64,000 nucleotides of DNA from Viridothelium virens (Eukaryota; Ascomycota; Dothideomycetes; Trypetheliales; Trypetheliaceae). Under the pieces are notes generated by a model that was not told the origin of the DNA, did not search any database, and worked only from the letters and a program-made list of their open reading frames with translations. Made by a program: the position numbers and the translations under genes. This document shows positions 24,569-38,400 of this stretch, piece after piece; position 1 is the first letter of the stretch, and every line of letters begins with the position of its first letter. The stretch lies in NCBI GenBank assembly GCA_010094025.1, contig ML991771.1, positions 1-64,000 of the forward strand. The letters run 5' to 3'.

Positions 24569-27510
24569 CTATAGCTTGTCGTAGTACTGTCAAAATGATT
24601 AGCAGAATTCCAGCAGCTCCGAGAAATAGTCCACTCACGTTCTCATAGCCTGGCACGTCAGGCTTGATACCCTTCCTCTTCCTTGTCTCTTCCACAACCT
24701 GACCAGGCTTAGTGGTCTTATCAAGCGGACTACCACCCGGCAGCACCTGCCAGTGATCGAACACCATTTGAGGGAAGGCCTGTCCGGCAGTATGACTTCG
24801 CAGATCGGCCGTGAAACCGAAGGATTCGTTGACAGGCAGGTAAGACTTGACGTTGAACAGTGGCGTACCCGGACGCTGGTTTTCCTCAAAGACGTGACCT
24901 CTCCTCCGTGTGAGTACACCGTAGATGCCGCCCATGGCTTGCTCAGGAACTTGGATCTCGCAAAGATAGACAGGCTCTTGGATACCCGGGCTGGCAAGTA
25001 AGGTCGCAGCGTACAAAGCCCGACGGGCAGTTGGGATGATTTGACCACCGCCGCGGTGGATGGCATCAGCGTGGAGCGTGACATCAAGGATATTGAAACG
25101 AATAGAACGCATAGGCTCTTCCGCGACAGGTCCTTCCTTGGTTGCCCACTGGAATCCAGAGACAACGGAGTCCTTGATTTCGTTGAGGTACTGGACAGCC
25201 TTGGTTTGGTCGACGAGTAAGTTGGCACCAGTAGTATCAGGACCGAAACACCAAATCTTACGAGCATCCGTAACGTCCCACCCATGCTCGTCGGCAAGGA
25301 TACGTGCGCGGGCCTTGAAATCGTCACGTGGTCCGATTCTGCCAGCCTCGATGTCCTTAGCAACATCCTCGTCAAGGGGTTGCGCTTTGAGGTAGAGTCG
25401 ATTGTGCTTGTTAGGAGACTTGGACAAGGCAGTCATGCTGGATTCTTCTTGTACTGTCTCGCGGTAGCCGACAACAGGATCTGAAATACGGAGAGGTACA
25501 CCGGCATGGTCCTCCTCAAGATCCTTCAAGCAGATTTCGAGATGCAGTTCACCTGCTCCGGCAACGACGTGTTCACCCGTCTCGGCAATGTAGGTCAAGA
25601 CGCAAGGATCGGATTTAGATAGACGTTTGAGACCTTCGACTAGCTTGGGGAGATCATTCGCGTTCTTGACTTCGACGGAACGTTGGACAACGGGTGAGAC
25701 GGAGAACTTCATGACCTTCAGGTTGTGAGCTGTTTCGCTAGTAGTCAAAGTACCGGACTTAAGCAAGAACTGATCGATACCGACCAAACCGAGAATGTTT
25801 CCGGCAGGCACGTCCTCGATCGGCTCGATGTTACGGCCCATCATGAGAATAGTACGTTGGATGGCCTTGACAAACAAGTCTTCTTTCTTGCCAGGAGTGT
25901 AGTTGGGTCCCTGAATTCGAACCTTAAGGCCGGACCTGACGGTACCAGAGAACACACGACCGAAAGCATAGAAACGTCCCTTATCGGAAGTTGGCACCAT
26001 CTTGGACACATACAACATGAGTGTACCCTTGGCATCGCAATCGCGAATGGCAATGGCAGCCTCGTCATCAGGGGGGCCTTCGTACAAAGTTTCCATACGA
26101 TACTTTTGAGCGGTGATTGGGGACGGTAAGTGCAAGATCATCATCTCAAGCAGGGCATCGGCAGCAGGTAAGAACTTCCTCATGACAACCTTGAGAAGCT
26201 GCTTGCCCTCAAGGTCTTTCTCGTCTCCACTAAGCTTGATCTCGAGTTTCTCAAGAAGCTTCGGAATTTCATCTTTTTTGAAGTTCATGACAGCACCAAA
26301 AATCCTGAAAATTGGATCAAGGATGAATGAATTGAAGGAGCGTTCGAGCTCCTTGCCTTCGTGTTGACTGCTCTTCGTCCATTTCTTCGTAGCCGGGTTG
26401 AAATAGTTGTCGCCCTGATGAAGTCAGCAATTTTATCCATAAGGCGTCCCAGTCATCCGTCGCTTACCCATAGACGTTCCATCAGCTTGTTCTTGTCAAC
26501 ACCGAATTTCTTCGAATACCTGGCAGCGAATTGACGGATAGTGAAAGCCCAGCCGTGGAGACCAGATCCAAAGCAGATAGTACCTTTGTCGGGGTAGACT
26601 TGGACATCACCAAGAGCCTTGTCAAAATATGTAGCGATAACAACATTCACGGATTCGATGACACGGGAGAAGTTTTGGTATAAATCTTCCTTCGTGACCT
26701 GGAGTTCGAGTAGAGCACGATCGACCTTGTTGATGATAACAACTGGTTTAATCCTCTCACCAAGAGCCTGTCGCAGCACAGTCTCAGTCTGTACGCAGAC
26801 ACCCTCGACGGTGTCGACGACAACAAGGGCACCATCGGTAACGCGGAGGGCGGCAGTGACTTCAGATGAGAAGTCGACGTGGCCTGGAGAGTCGATCAAG
26901 TTGACCAAAAAGTCGTTCTTATCTGTCTTGACTGGAATGTCTTTTAAATCTTCAGCGTCCTTCAGCGTGGCATACAGCGAGATGGCCGTAGACTTGATGG
27001 TGACACCGCGTTCTTGTTCATCAGGACGGGTGTCCGTGAATCGTGCCTCCCCGGCCTTGGCTGCGGAAATGATACCAGCACGCTGGACAAGGGAGTCGGT
27101 CAAGGTGGACTTTCCGTGATCAACTATTTGATGAATCAGTCAATTAATGCCACTTGATAGACTCGTCATTCGAGGAAGAAACTCACCATGGGCAATAACG
27201 GACATATTCCGGATGTTGGCCGGATTGTCCATGAGACCACGGATCTGAAAAAATCGTGTCAGCTTTTCTATCTTGGATAATGCGACCTCATTGACAGCGT
27301 CAACAACTTCAAGAACCGGCGTAATCGTACCTCTTCGACGGTGAAGCTGTTGTAAGCAGGTCATGTCAGCGAATGTTTCTAGCATAAGTTTGCAAGACGA
27401 CGAGACGTAAGAACTGGAAGTCATCACAAAGTCGTTGCTGAGACGACCAAGCAGAGTATCCAGATATCCTATGCATGCTTTCAAGAGACAAGAGAGACGT
27501 ACTTGACCAT
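24569..27510 (-). CDS. EF2: translation elongation factor 2 (EF-2)
   Basis: EF-2 is the GTPase that moves tRNA and mRNA through the ribosome after peptide bond formation. The gene has six exons: 27510-27503, 27346-27331, 27244-27187, 27123-26468, 26414-24639 and 24586-24569. They total 2532 nt, 843 residues, the usual EF-2 length. The first exon is eight bases (ATG GTC AA) and the last is 18 (YYDKL, stop). Joins restore [28 protein letters not shown] (G1), LWGDNYF and GYENYYDKL. Visible motifs: G3 DSPGHVDF, G4 NKVD, and the diphthamide-loop region GGGQIIPT near the modified His. Its leader lies in 27511-27780. Expected to be highly expressed. Confidence 0.99.
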
Positions 27511-28921
27511 TTTGGCGGTGTTCTGACGGCTGTGCTAAGCTGCGGTGTGCGGTCTCAGGATCTTTCGGGGATATCGAAGTACCCCGCTCCGAAGTTGTGG
27601 AATGAAGGCGCTCTGGGATTAGAGATGGCAAATGATGGATGCTTCTGCTGAGTTTCGAATTTCCGTAGTAGACCTTTAGCAGGAGACTGCAGATGCCTCC
27701 AGGCCTGCTCGGGCAGATGGTTGTTTTTGTGGCAGAAGTGTGAGTAACAAAGAGAAATCAAATCGACTCACCACCAAAGTGGGGTTTCACTGCCGGATCA
27801 GGTAACGCTAGTGTGACTTGAGCTTCGCTTAACTCCGTCACAGAGCCCGAATTTCTGCCGTCACCCTCCAAACTCCGACCACACATTACCGAGTACTGGC
27901 TTTGCCAACGTTCGATGTTTCGTTCTAATGATATCTATCGACAAGAGCGGTCCTACCAGAGAGATCATTCCTATAATTAAAACTTGGTAGTGGTCTTACA
28001 TCTTGTAGCTTTCGAGTCGCAGATTGCTGCAAGCTCTAGATACAATCGGTTCCGGGTGGCCATCTGCCTGTGTCGACACAATTTCGATTCAATTTTGCCT
28101 AATATTCATGGTATTGTCTAGATGACTCGCTGATGGCTGCAAAATATCCTTTCAATGTCCCAGGCTTAATGGTGTTTCCAGTCTTTCGGATGCAACTCTC
28201 TTACTTTTGAAGAGGGGCAATATTACCACTCGAAAGGCCCGTCTCCGACACATCACTGACAACAGAAAGAGAAGTCCTAATTGTTGAGATGATGCTATCC
28301 ATGGTTATCATGCGATGTGACTCACATCCAGGCGCCCCTATCATCGAGCTATCAACACGTCAAAGCGAAGATCCTTGGTAGAATGTCACAATCGATGAGA
28401 TTTACCTTGAGACTCATATGGTTATATGGTATGGATTTTGTATCAAAGGTCTTTCTGGTCGCATATCGTCTTCGTAGCGATCTCTAGCACGTGCGATCTC
28501 TTGAAGACTATCTGAGACAGTGCTCGATGTGTATGAGTAGCTTAGTACAAGGTCTAAGAAAGCGCTGATAGATGCATCGCTAAAGATTCTACACTTCCGG
28601 GAAGGTGCTGCTCAGTACCTAGGGATCCCTGTAACCGAATTCATTATTGGAAATAATTATATGCAAACTTAGACGAAGGATTAAAAAGCCACTATATGTT
28701 TGGAGATATACCTTGGAGAGTGAATGAAATTCATTGAAAACTGTCACTTGATACATACTTCCAAGAACATCCTTTGATCTTGGTGAATCCCATGAACAAC
28801 CCCGAAGCGGCCCTTTCCACCTTACCTTAGCGGAAGGTCGCCTCATCGTATCTTCACATCTTGAGCAAGAAATCAACACTCACGTTTAACCCCATTCGCA
28901 ACGTCAAAAGACATCCCGATA
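27511..28921. other. intergenic stretch, EF2 promoter and upstream
   Basis: 1.4 kb between the divergent starts of EF2 and the small gene at 28922. The EF2 side (27511-27780) is probably its leader and promoter. The middle has no frame with support. The first EF2 intron (156 nt) is the longest in that gene. Confidence 0.5.
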
Positions 28922-29291
28922 ATGGCTTCTCGAGATGAAGACCTCAAGATGACCCAGGACAGCTCTTCCAGTACTTGTCCCTTCTCTTTGCTGTATTACA
29001 ATGCATTCTGCACTTCCTGAGCTGCGGTCCTCCGTAGCCCGCAGGCTTACCCTGATGGAGCTCGTTGTACTGACATAAGTTTGGCTTATAGCCGGCAGAG
29101 CAACCACCAGCGCTCAAAATCGCGCTTCTGGTCCCGATGACAAACTCGAGGATGATCTCGAGCTAAGGAAGGACAGTAAGGTCTCAACCAAGAGCGCCGA
29201 TGAGGTGGCTGGCCGCAAAGGGAAGGGAACTGGAGTGGGACTTTTAGAGAAACTGGTGCCCGGGAAGCATGGCAAGGAAGAGGGCAAGTAG
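28922..29291 (+). CDS. small hydrophilic protein, 82 residues, two exons
   Basis: Exon 1 (28922-28970) starts MASRDEDLKMTQDSSS. A 121-nt intron with GTACTT donor and TTATAG acceptor joins it to exon 2 (29092-29291). The sum is 249 nt, 83 codons with stop. The product has no membrane helix and no cysteine; it mixes acidic (KLEDDLELRKD) and basic, Gly/Lys-rich (GRKGKGTGVG) parts and ends HGKEEGK. The join makes codon ACC and keeps the frame open. It looks like a small disordered protein. It starts divergently from EF2. No family recognised. Confidence 0.5.
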
Positions 29292-29648
29292 AGCAAGAAA
29301 TATGGGAAGGGTCAAGACCTAATGGCATGGGGACTGGTGATACGACGAAGCATTATTGGAGGGATAGGTAGCTTCAGACGACTATGATAGCTTTATAGCA
29401 CTCGCAGCACTCATCATTTCGGCGATTTCTTATCAGACACGAGGAGAGGTCAAAGCTGTATATCGCTGAATAAGATTATGGAAGAGTCAGTCCTTGGCGC
29501 CTTCGCTATGCGTACATCCCTTCGCCGCTTTGCATCTGAATTGTACAGTGGTATCTCCCATTTTTGTTGCATCAAAGTGCGCGGTGAGAGAACATAATCG
29601 TCCTGAGTCAAAGCGTTCTCAAAACCACTGGATTTCCCCAAACTCCAC
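29292..29648. other. convergent 3' flanks
   Basis: About 360 bp between the small gene (plus) and the Ost-alpha-type gene (minus). No coding signal. Confidence 0.5.
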
Positions 29649-31952
29649 TTAGTGTTCTTCGCGCTGCCAAGGATTCCGTTCCTCATTCAAGCTATAGTCT
29701 GGGCTTCTCCCTTTACCCTTGCCTTTGCCACTGGAGCCTTCTCCTTGTTCATCATTCGCGTCCCTCCGCTGCCAATGCGTCCGTTCATCTGCAACAAGCA
29801 GTGCACTCTCTGCTCCTCCTTCGTCTTCATCGTCATCATCGTCATCAGCGATCGCAAATGCAGTCCCGGGCGTGTGGATTTTCTCAGGATTTTGTGGACG
29901 AGGGACATCGGGCTCGAAGCCTTCACGGACTTCTTCAACTTGGTCGTCATCAGGATATGCGTGCCTAATTTCTTGCTGTTAATACCAGTGTATGGGAAAG
30001 CAGGAGATAAGAGACATAAGAGCCAGGGCCTTACACAAAATGCTTCTGCTCGACTTCATTCCATGCCGGCCCGCCTTCTTTCCTTGCCCTAACTCTTTCG
30101 ACTTCTTCCGCATCGTGGTCTTCAACGACAAGATCGACAAGCTGGCTCTTTCGTGTTTTGCCTGAGCTGCTCGACTCGGCACGCTGGAGCGCAGGTCCAA
30201 CCACGGGTACTTGCGCAAGTATCGAGGATTTTGCCCGGCTGCTAGGTTCGTCGCCGCTTCGATGTTTACCTTTATCGGGCGAATGCTGTAGATTCTCGAT
30301 CTGTGATTTGCGTCTCCGTTTGTTGTCGAGCGTCGGCTGAAGAATATTGCGATTGGTGGATTGGGTCAGTATTTCTGGGCTTTGATAGAGATAGTGTTCT
30401 CGGTTCGCTTCGTGGGCGGTAATCACTGGATAGTTCCAGTCACCGAATTCCAAGGCACGAGCGTTGGCATAGAGATGCTCATCTTCAGGGTCCATCGGTA
30501 CATCGTCATCAATTTCAGCAGGCGCCGTTCCATAGGCGGCACCGTTACTTTGGCTCAAGTGCTTCCCCGGACTCATCGTGCGTGCACGGCTTGTTGTGGT
30601 GACTTTGTCTAGGAGTGGTGTTCTGTGGTCGAGCTGACCGGGCGAAGGGATCCAGTATTTGCCTTTTCCATCTCTTTCGTACCGCATGCCTTCTCTCATC
30701 CTTGCCAAGCGAGAGCGAGACTCCTCATGCGCAATGACATTATCATGGGCATCGAAATAGCGATAGTCGTAATTCTTACCAGCCAAGGTGTCTTTAGTAT
30801 CTTCAATGAGGTCGCGAGGTCCAAAGGCATCACGTAACGCAAATCTGATGGGCATCCTCGCAGCTGAAATTGTCGAATCAGCATAATCGTGCCATGAAAA
30901 TGCGTACCAATGTGCCAACGCGAATAATGGCATTTCGAAGCAAATGAGTGCGTCTTGTATGGCAGTAGCTAAATTATCCGGGCTGTAGCCAGGCACGTCA
31001 TCTGGTATTGCACTGAGCCAGACCAGAATCGAGAGGAAAAAGCCCTGCCACCATGACGCAAAGATAATGCCCTTGATGCAGAGAAACTTTGGCATGGGGC
31101 GAAAAGGCTTGAGATCGTCCGACATGCATACCCAGAATATAGCCAAGGAGTATAGACTCCAAGAGATACTGACGTTGTATATCAGGCCACTCCAAAAGTA
31201 CCCCGAGTCCAGAGCTATATAGCCTTCTTGATAGGTTGAGGTTGCTTTCATAATAATCGTGGCTACTGCGAGGATCGGCTTAACCCAGGTATATTGGAGG
31301 ATGCCACGTTTGATCGCAAGGAAGGTATGAGGATCGGAGATGTCGATTTTCGGAAGGCAGTGATTCAGAGGCCAGGCATGAGAAACTGGTGGCCGACCAT
31401 GGGTCATGAGAATAAGAGACCTCTCGCCACCAAGGAAGTTGATAAGAAGTTGGGTGAAGGTATATAAAGTGAATGCCTATCGAGAAGTCATGTGAGTAAT
31501 TCAGAGCCGATAAACACCATATGACAGAGGCAAACCTCATAAATGTCTCTGAAAGGGTCGACCCAGAATGCTACTTTCAAGGACTCTAGGCTCGCCCATG
31601 ATGCCGCTGAAAAAATTGGGACCCTGGTCGCATAAGTATTTTTTTTCTCGTTGATCATAGACTGAACGTACATAAGAAGTATCCGAACAACATATCTTTG
31701 TAACAGTGGCTTCCGGTAATTTTTTCTGTGTCTTCTCAGGACGTGTTTCGAAGGAATGTTGTGGGGTGCTGGAACTTACGTTTGGAGCCATACTGATCTG
31801 GCGGCTGTTAGCTTTCGACATGGAGAACTGTAGGTGCAGTCTTACACAATAGTCAACAACGTAGCGAATATAGCAGCAACACCAGCGAGAATGACCACGA
31901 TATCTCCAAGCCTGGTGCCTGTTCCGCTTGTCGGATTATTGTCCTTGGGCAT
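29649..31952 (-). CDS. Ost-alpha/LAZ1-type (DUF300) seven-helix membrane protein
   Basis: The family includes plant LAZ1 and the organic solute transporter alpha subunit; fungal members are poorly studied. Six exons: 31952-31846, 31797-31780, 31725-31672, 31623-31536, 31476-30035, 29964-29649, totalling 2025 nt, 674 residues. Introns are 48, 54, 48, 59 and 70 nt. Joins restore the family core: SVWLQTKNYRKPLLQRYVV, RILLMVPIF, DIYEAFTLYTF and NFLGGE. About seven hydrophobic helices lie in the first 270 residues. The long cytosolic tail is disordered, with RRRK, a poly-Asp/Glu run and a GKGKGKG repeat. An upstream frame lacks ATG, so ATG 31952 (MPKDNNP) is chosen. It is divergent from CSF1. Localisation to endomembranes is inference. 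Confidence 0.88.
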
Positions 31953-32426
31953 GTTCGGCGACGACAAGTAGGAAGTAAAGTTGGACGGGCTGCTCAGGGC
32001 GAGAAAGAGGATGTATTCGCGAGTGATCGCATGGCCCTGTGAGGAGTTCGAGATCGTGAGCAAAACGGACTGGAGATCAGATGAGAGGAGGGGCTTGGCG
32101 GGGAGACGTGGAGGCGTGCTCAAGGTGTCGCGTTCAAAGACGGGATGCTGTCATGCGCAACTAATTAATTAGGCGCACCCGTCGCTAGCTAACCCCGAAC
32201 CGGGAGAAGGTAAACCTCCAACTCGACTGGAAAACTCGCCGCATTGGGCAACAAGACCTGCCAGCTCTTTCGAGAGCTTTTTAGTCTGCGAGCCGCTCTT
32301 CTTCGAGAAGCTCTTCCTCGAGTGGCTCCTCTTCGAGCAATCGGGAGCCCGCCTCAACCTGGAGAGCCACTGCTTTCCCCATGACCTCAAGATGATCCCC
32401 GTTGAACTCCCGTGTAATTTGTCGCA
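31953..32426. promoter_or_regulatory. 474-bp divergent promoter region, LAZ1-type gene and CSF1
   Basis: The two start codons face away from each other across this region. It contains an AATTAATTAATTAG word at about 32160 and the triple 15-bp repeat at 32295-32339. Open frames on both strands here are short and start-less. Confidence 0.5.
32295..32339. repeat. three tandem 15-bp units
   Basis: GCTCTTCTTCGAGAA, GCTCTTCCTCGAGTG and GCTCCTCTTCGAGCA follow each other without gap, sharing GCTC(T/C)TC(T/C)TCGAG. They lie about 90 bp before the CSF1 start codon, within the divergent promoter or the CSF1 leader. Confidence 0.75.
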
Positions 32427-35400
32427 ATGGCGACCGAAGACCTCATAGCCGAGGCTTTGCAGCCTTCTCGAAGCTTCAATTGGTGAGAGAGTAAATATCT
32501 TGTTGTGAAGTGCAAATCTAATGATCTTTCAGGCTGTTCCTGGTAACGCTGCTGGTCTGCGGAACGCTGTAAGCGCACTTAGATTGAGTTATTGCTCAAC
32601 AGACGTTTTTCTAACGCTGATAGTGCGATCTTCTTCTTGTTTTACTTCAATCGCCTCTTTGCGACTTTGATATCCTACGGTATCCGCGCATATTCGTGGC
32701 ATGCTTTCCACGCCTACATCGATATACAAGCCCTTCAAATCTCGCTCCTCGGAGGCCGTATCTTTTTCAAGGGACTACGATATCACGCACATAACGAGAC
32801 AATCTTGGTCAATGGAGGTTACATCACTTGGCAGTATTGGCTCCGTAAGGTCAAGGATGCGCAAATCTTTGATGAAGAGCCGCCCGAGAAGGGGAAGGAC
32901 TCAGAAAAAGGCTCCTCTTCCGGTAGTCCCAAATCACAGAGCCAAAGCCGTACCCGCAATCGAAGCATTGGCAGGGAGGAAAAGGGTGGCAAGAGACCCG
33001 AAAGACAGTTACCATGCAGGATTGACATCAAAGTCTCGGGGGTGGAGGCTTTTCTTTACAATAGAAGTCCTGCATACGACCTGATTGTTGATAGCATTGC
33101 CAAAAAGGAACAACAGCAAAATGGAAGTTTTTATGCATCTGCAGAGAAAGATACGTCATCGAGCAGTTCGCTTGACGAGAAGCCCAATGGTACGGCCGGC
33201 GAGTCAGCTTTGCCCGGTCTGAATCAAGGCAACATAAGAATTCCATTAAAAGACCATGCAAATGAAAAGCTAGAAAGAGCACCTACAACGCAAAGCAGCC
33301 ATTGGATACCTCAGACTCCAGCCAAGGATGCTTCATCCCGTGAACCCCCAGCTTTTTTACGCCTACTTCCAATTCGAGTCCGCTGCAAGAAGGGAGCTAT
33401 CGTCTTGGGAAATGAGAATACAAGATGTGTCACCACCGCAAAGTTCGAGAATGCAACAGGAGAGCTCGATGCTGGACGTTCAGGGCCACTGGACATTTTC
33501 AAACTTCTTGTGAATTTTGAAGTCGAGCACCCAGTAGTGCAACTGCATCCCAATCACGATTTTAAAGGAACCCAATTGGCGTCAGCAGTGCGCAAGAAAC
33601 ACGAGAGCGGTATCGACGGAGAGGAGGAAGAAGAGGGAACGAGTCGTAGAACTTGGCTTCCTAGAGGAAATCGGCCCGGTCACATGCTCAGTCGTTTGGC
33701 ACCGCTCTTTCGCAGATCCGTCGATTCCGTTGCGACAGCTACAGGGTTGCCAAACAGGAAGTCTGTTGCCACAGAGCATGTGATGGAGGTCCCAGGACAG
33801 GCTCGCTGGCAAGGGTTGACAAGGTATCTGGAAGAGGACCAGCATAACGAACACGATGAATGGGATCCTGTTGAATATGCAAGATTACCAACATTAGCAG
33901 ACTTGTCAAAGGTCAAGGTCGCATTCTACTGGGATATTCCTGGCCCTGTGCCAGGACTTCATGACATCCAAGACAGCTCCTACATGACTGACACTACTGA
34001 CATCAATGGCTCCAACCCCCCTGAATATGGACTTGATATCGCTGTCTTTGGTGGCGTCGTCAATTATGGACCGTGGACCGATAGAGAGCGCATCAATATC
34101 CAATCGGTTTTCTTCCCGCCAATTTACACCGACGCAATTCCAGCCGAGCGAATCAAACCAGGCCAGGATCGGTACAGTACAGTCTTCAAAATATTTGTCA
34201 GCGTTGAAGAAGATATCGTCCTTCGACTTCCCGTCCGAGAATCATCGAAAGATTGGAAATGGAAGGGTCATGCCGAAGCTTACCAAGATCAAAACAGACA
34301 AGGACCTGACAAGCAAAAAGGTCGCGGGCAGGGAAAGAGAAGAAGAGGGAAGAAGCAAGATCGAGGTCTTCCTGCGAGTAACGTACGACCATTTGGCTGG
34401 TTTGACGCCAAGATTGCTACCGATACTACCGTCAACTACACTATGGACATGGTCGCAGGTCTGAACGGCTATGCAAACGCCGTGGATGTGGACGTTACCA
34501 AATTAGAGATAACAACTAGTGTGAACCACAATGTTTTGTGGCGGTCTGGACGACAATTAGTTACATGCGACCTTTCGAACCCTCTACAATGGAATCGACT
34601 GCGAGAGTGGACATTCAGTATTGGTAGCCACGATACGGAGATTTTCCTCTTAACCGATCACTTGGTTTTGCTTCTCGACCTCATTACTGACTGGGGCTCA
34701 GGCCCGCAAGCTGACTTTTATACTTTTCTTTCTATGCGCTATTTACTTAATGTCGACTTTCATAACTTCAAGTTGTATATCAACACTAATGATTCGAACA
34801 TAATCAATAACCCTTCTGATCTGGACGATAATAACTTTATTATACTATTCGGCAGATTACTCAGTGGCAAAGTCACAATTCCTCTGGACCGCTTCAGACC
34901 TGTACAAAATTCCGTTCTATTCGATGCCATTGGTCGTGACTTTGGTCTGGAAATGTGTTCTCCATCAAGAAATACGATTGATACTTTCATGCCGGACAAG
35001 ATTGTTGCTCGTTTAAGTGATCTCAAGGCGGATGGTTCCCATAACTTCTTTTCTGACACAGACCCCGGCCTCACTGACCGACTGATCATGAATATTCACG
35101 GAGGCCATTTCTCTTTGGATGCGTACGGCTTCTTACTGAGACAATTCGTCAATTTTAAGGAGAACTACTTTGGCGAGGATCTACATTTCAAGACACTGGA
35201 GGAGTTCCAGGGCATGCCTGCGAGAAAATCAAGTCAGGCATCCACAATTACGCATCCAGGGCATACTGAAAAGAGCAATGCGTTGGACGTTATTCTCTGT
35301 ATCTCTGCCGAGGATACCAACATCCAGCTACCGGCGAATCTGTACGATAAGAAGGACAGCATTCGCCTCGAACTAGCAACAGCATCTCTTGATCTGCGAT

Positions 35401-38400
35401 TCACTAACTATTACATGGACATGATGCTGAACACTAGTCCGCTTGGTATTGCTCTTGGTACCACTGAGAGAGAAGCGGGAACACCCGATGATGCTAGCTC
35501 TGGCACACAGATCTTCCTCGATGGTGTAAATATGTACGGACATCGATTATTTGGCCTTCCTCCGGCCGAGCCAGCCTACATGGGTGACTGGAATCTCGAT
35601 GTAGGTGCAATAACTGGGGAATGTACCAGCAGCTTCCTCAGTACTTTTGTCAAAGCAGGACGGGCTATCGCCTTCACCCTTCCCGATGTCGAAAACGCCA
35701 TGCCCATATCACACCCTACTGTCATCCACGACGTGACTTTCTTGAAGGTCCGCACGAAACCGCTTCGTCTTTGGTTACACATTGATCAGGACGCACTCCT
35801 TGTAAGCACGGGTGCTATCAATGTGGATTTCAACGATTGGGCTGGACCGCTGTTTTCTCAACGCCTTGGTGTCCTTGTTCCTGACGTGTCTATTGCTTGC
35901 CTCGACGCCCGATCCGCATTAAGGCATCGCACAAGGCAAGGCGAGAGGATGACAGTTGAGACCTATGCTCTAATCCAAACGAACCTTCAACTACATATGA
36001 TGGGCCAGAGCGCTCATTTCAACGAAGAGCGAGAGAAGCAGCAGATTCACTTGAGCTTGCATGACCAAAAAACGCAGCGGGCCAATTTCTTGCTTGAGGC
36101 AGGACGGCGGCACGGTGATGGTACTATCATGCCTATGGGACTTGGCATCGATCCACCAGCAATGGCTTTTCCGCCAGTTCCGGGCCCACTTGCACGACAA
36201 GCCAATCGAAATGGAAACTCGGTCATCTCAGATAATTCCTCTATTACGAATTCAGTGCGGTCAATGCGCTCTTTCGCATCTTCCCTTCAAATGAAGCTAA
36301 ACAATGAGGATGACGAAAAGCGTGAATCTGATGCGGAAGGCGGCCGGAGATCGACCACAACTTTGAATCGGTCTCGTTCGCAGTCCCCCTTGACTCCCAC
36401 AAATGAGCCCAAAGAGCGTAGATCTTCACCATCTCATCCGTACTCTTCGTTTTATCGCTTACCGACTGAAGAGGAGAGGAAGCAAAGGGGTTTAGCACCC
36501 TCCACTGTTGCGTTTTCGAGTCCATTTGCGTGTCCGTATTTCCCACTCGATGCTTGTCAACCCGAGACCAAGGACATGCCCACCCTTCCTCCCATATCGG
36601 CAGAGGACAATCAAAATGGCAGCAGCGACGCGATTTTTGCAGATGCAACTGCCAGTGGAATAGACGAGAGCATGACACACGTGAGCTTTATTGTCAAGGT
36701 AGAACCAGGAGTGAGCATTCTCTGCAAACCCCAGGCGATCGAGTGTGTAGCGAATATCATTGACACCGTCCTGTCAAAAACGCCAGAAGACTTATTAGAC
36801 GATTTCCAGTTTGGTGTCATCACGGAGATTCTAAGTATCAAGACCCGAAAGAGAGGCAATGGCAAGAGTCTGGACTTTTCCATTCAGGTTCCTTTCGTGC
36901 ATTTGCGCTTTCTCGCAACCTTTTCGAATGCAGCTAATGGCGTCGACGGTAATTTTCGTGACCAATATGACATCGTCCTTGATAGAGTCGCAGTCTCAGC
37001 AAGAACCAAAGAGCCTTCTGCGCCGGCGAATGAAAAGGACTCAACTTCGGTGCACGCCACAGTAAGCTCTCTCACAGTGTCTGCAACGGAGGTACTTCCT
37101 GAGAAGGTTAGTAGCGAGGTAGCTCTGCGATTGGATCTCCACGAATTGCTTCTATGGGTTGTCTCCAAAAATCGTCTGTCCATCGACGTGTCATTCAAGG
37201 ATTGCGCAGCTGCACTTGTCAGCAAAAAGGTCGATTATCTCGCCTCTCTAGTTCACCGAGATGCAATGATGGCGGAAAGATATGAAAGCAAGTTCAAGAG
37301 ATTGATATCCGATCATCAGGATCGCCTCCGCTATCTAACCTACGAGCTCACCACCTCTGGCGGAGATATTCCAGATCCACCGTTCTTGACAAGGGCAACA
37401 TATGCGCTGCGAGCAGCAGATGATCACGTGCGAATCAACGATTCTTGGAAGATTCTATCTCGCTTCCGATACATCTACTCCTATTTACCTGCAGCTCGCA
37501 AGAGAGAAATCGCCATGCATTGTCGCAATCAAAATGTCGTCTGTCCCCTTGGCGCCGAAGCGAGCGTTATTAAGAGTTGGGAAGGTTGGCGCAGCTGGGA
37601 TCTCGCCCATATTAAGGACAGTGTTGCAATGCGCTTTCTCTATGGTGCGATTGAGGATATTCCGGAGCTACACAAACGCGATCCAATACCTGTGAGCGTT
37701 GCAGTACGATCAGGAGCACTTAGACTTCTGGTGGATCCAGGGCCGAGACAGAATGAACTTGCGTTTGACACTTTAGCCCTCGGCCTCTCCGTCTCCCCTC
37801 CCCAGCAGCCGTCTGGTCTCATGCTCGTGGATAGTGAAACACCTACAGTATCGACAACAGTGCAGGTAAACACGTTCAAGACTGACATTAAAATCAGCTG
37901 GGAAATTCTGGAGCTTGTCGAGGCTCTTTTCGATCTTTTCAAGGAACCGTTAATCCAGAAATCCAATGAAGAGAAACTTCGTCAAGCAGTGGGAGTTTCA
38001 TCAAGATCATCCACAGAAAATCCTGATCAGAAAATCCATGTAGTGTTCGCCACCGATCATGCAAGTGTCACCTTAGACACTATCAATATCAGGCATACCG
38101 CAAAAAGTAAAGCCATGAAAATCTCAGTCGCCGGGCAAATGCCAGGAGATGGAGACGAAGCGCAATCATTCAGTGCGCTAGCGCATGCTGAGGCTGCAGC
38201 CTCAGAAATATTTGGGCATGAACGACTTTTGTGGCGCACGAGAATAGACGCCCCTACCATCTCCGTCGCCCACAATAGACCCGGTCGAAACAGTGGTCAG
38301 CCAGACGATCTCAAGATTGCAGGGGCCACGGAGGAGCTAGTAATTGACATTAAAGAAGAGATCCTCGGCTTGATGGAAGTCGTGGATTCGGTCATTGGGG

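Noticed and set aside
31953-32123. Upstream extension of the LAZ1-type protein
   Set aside because: The frame is open but has no ATG before an upstream stop; the ATG at 31952 fits the family start better.
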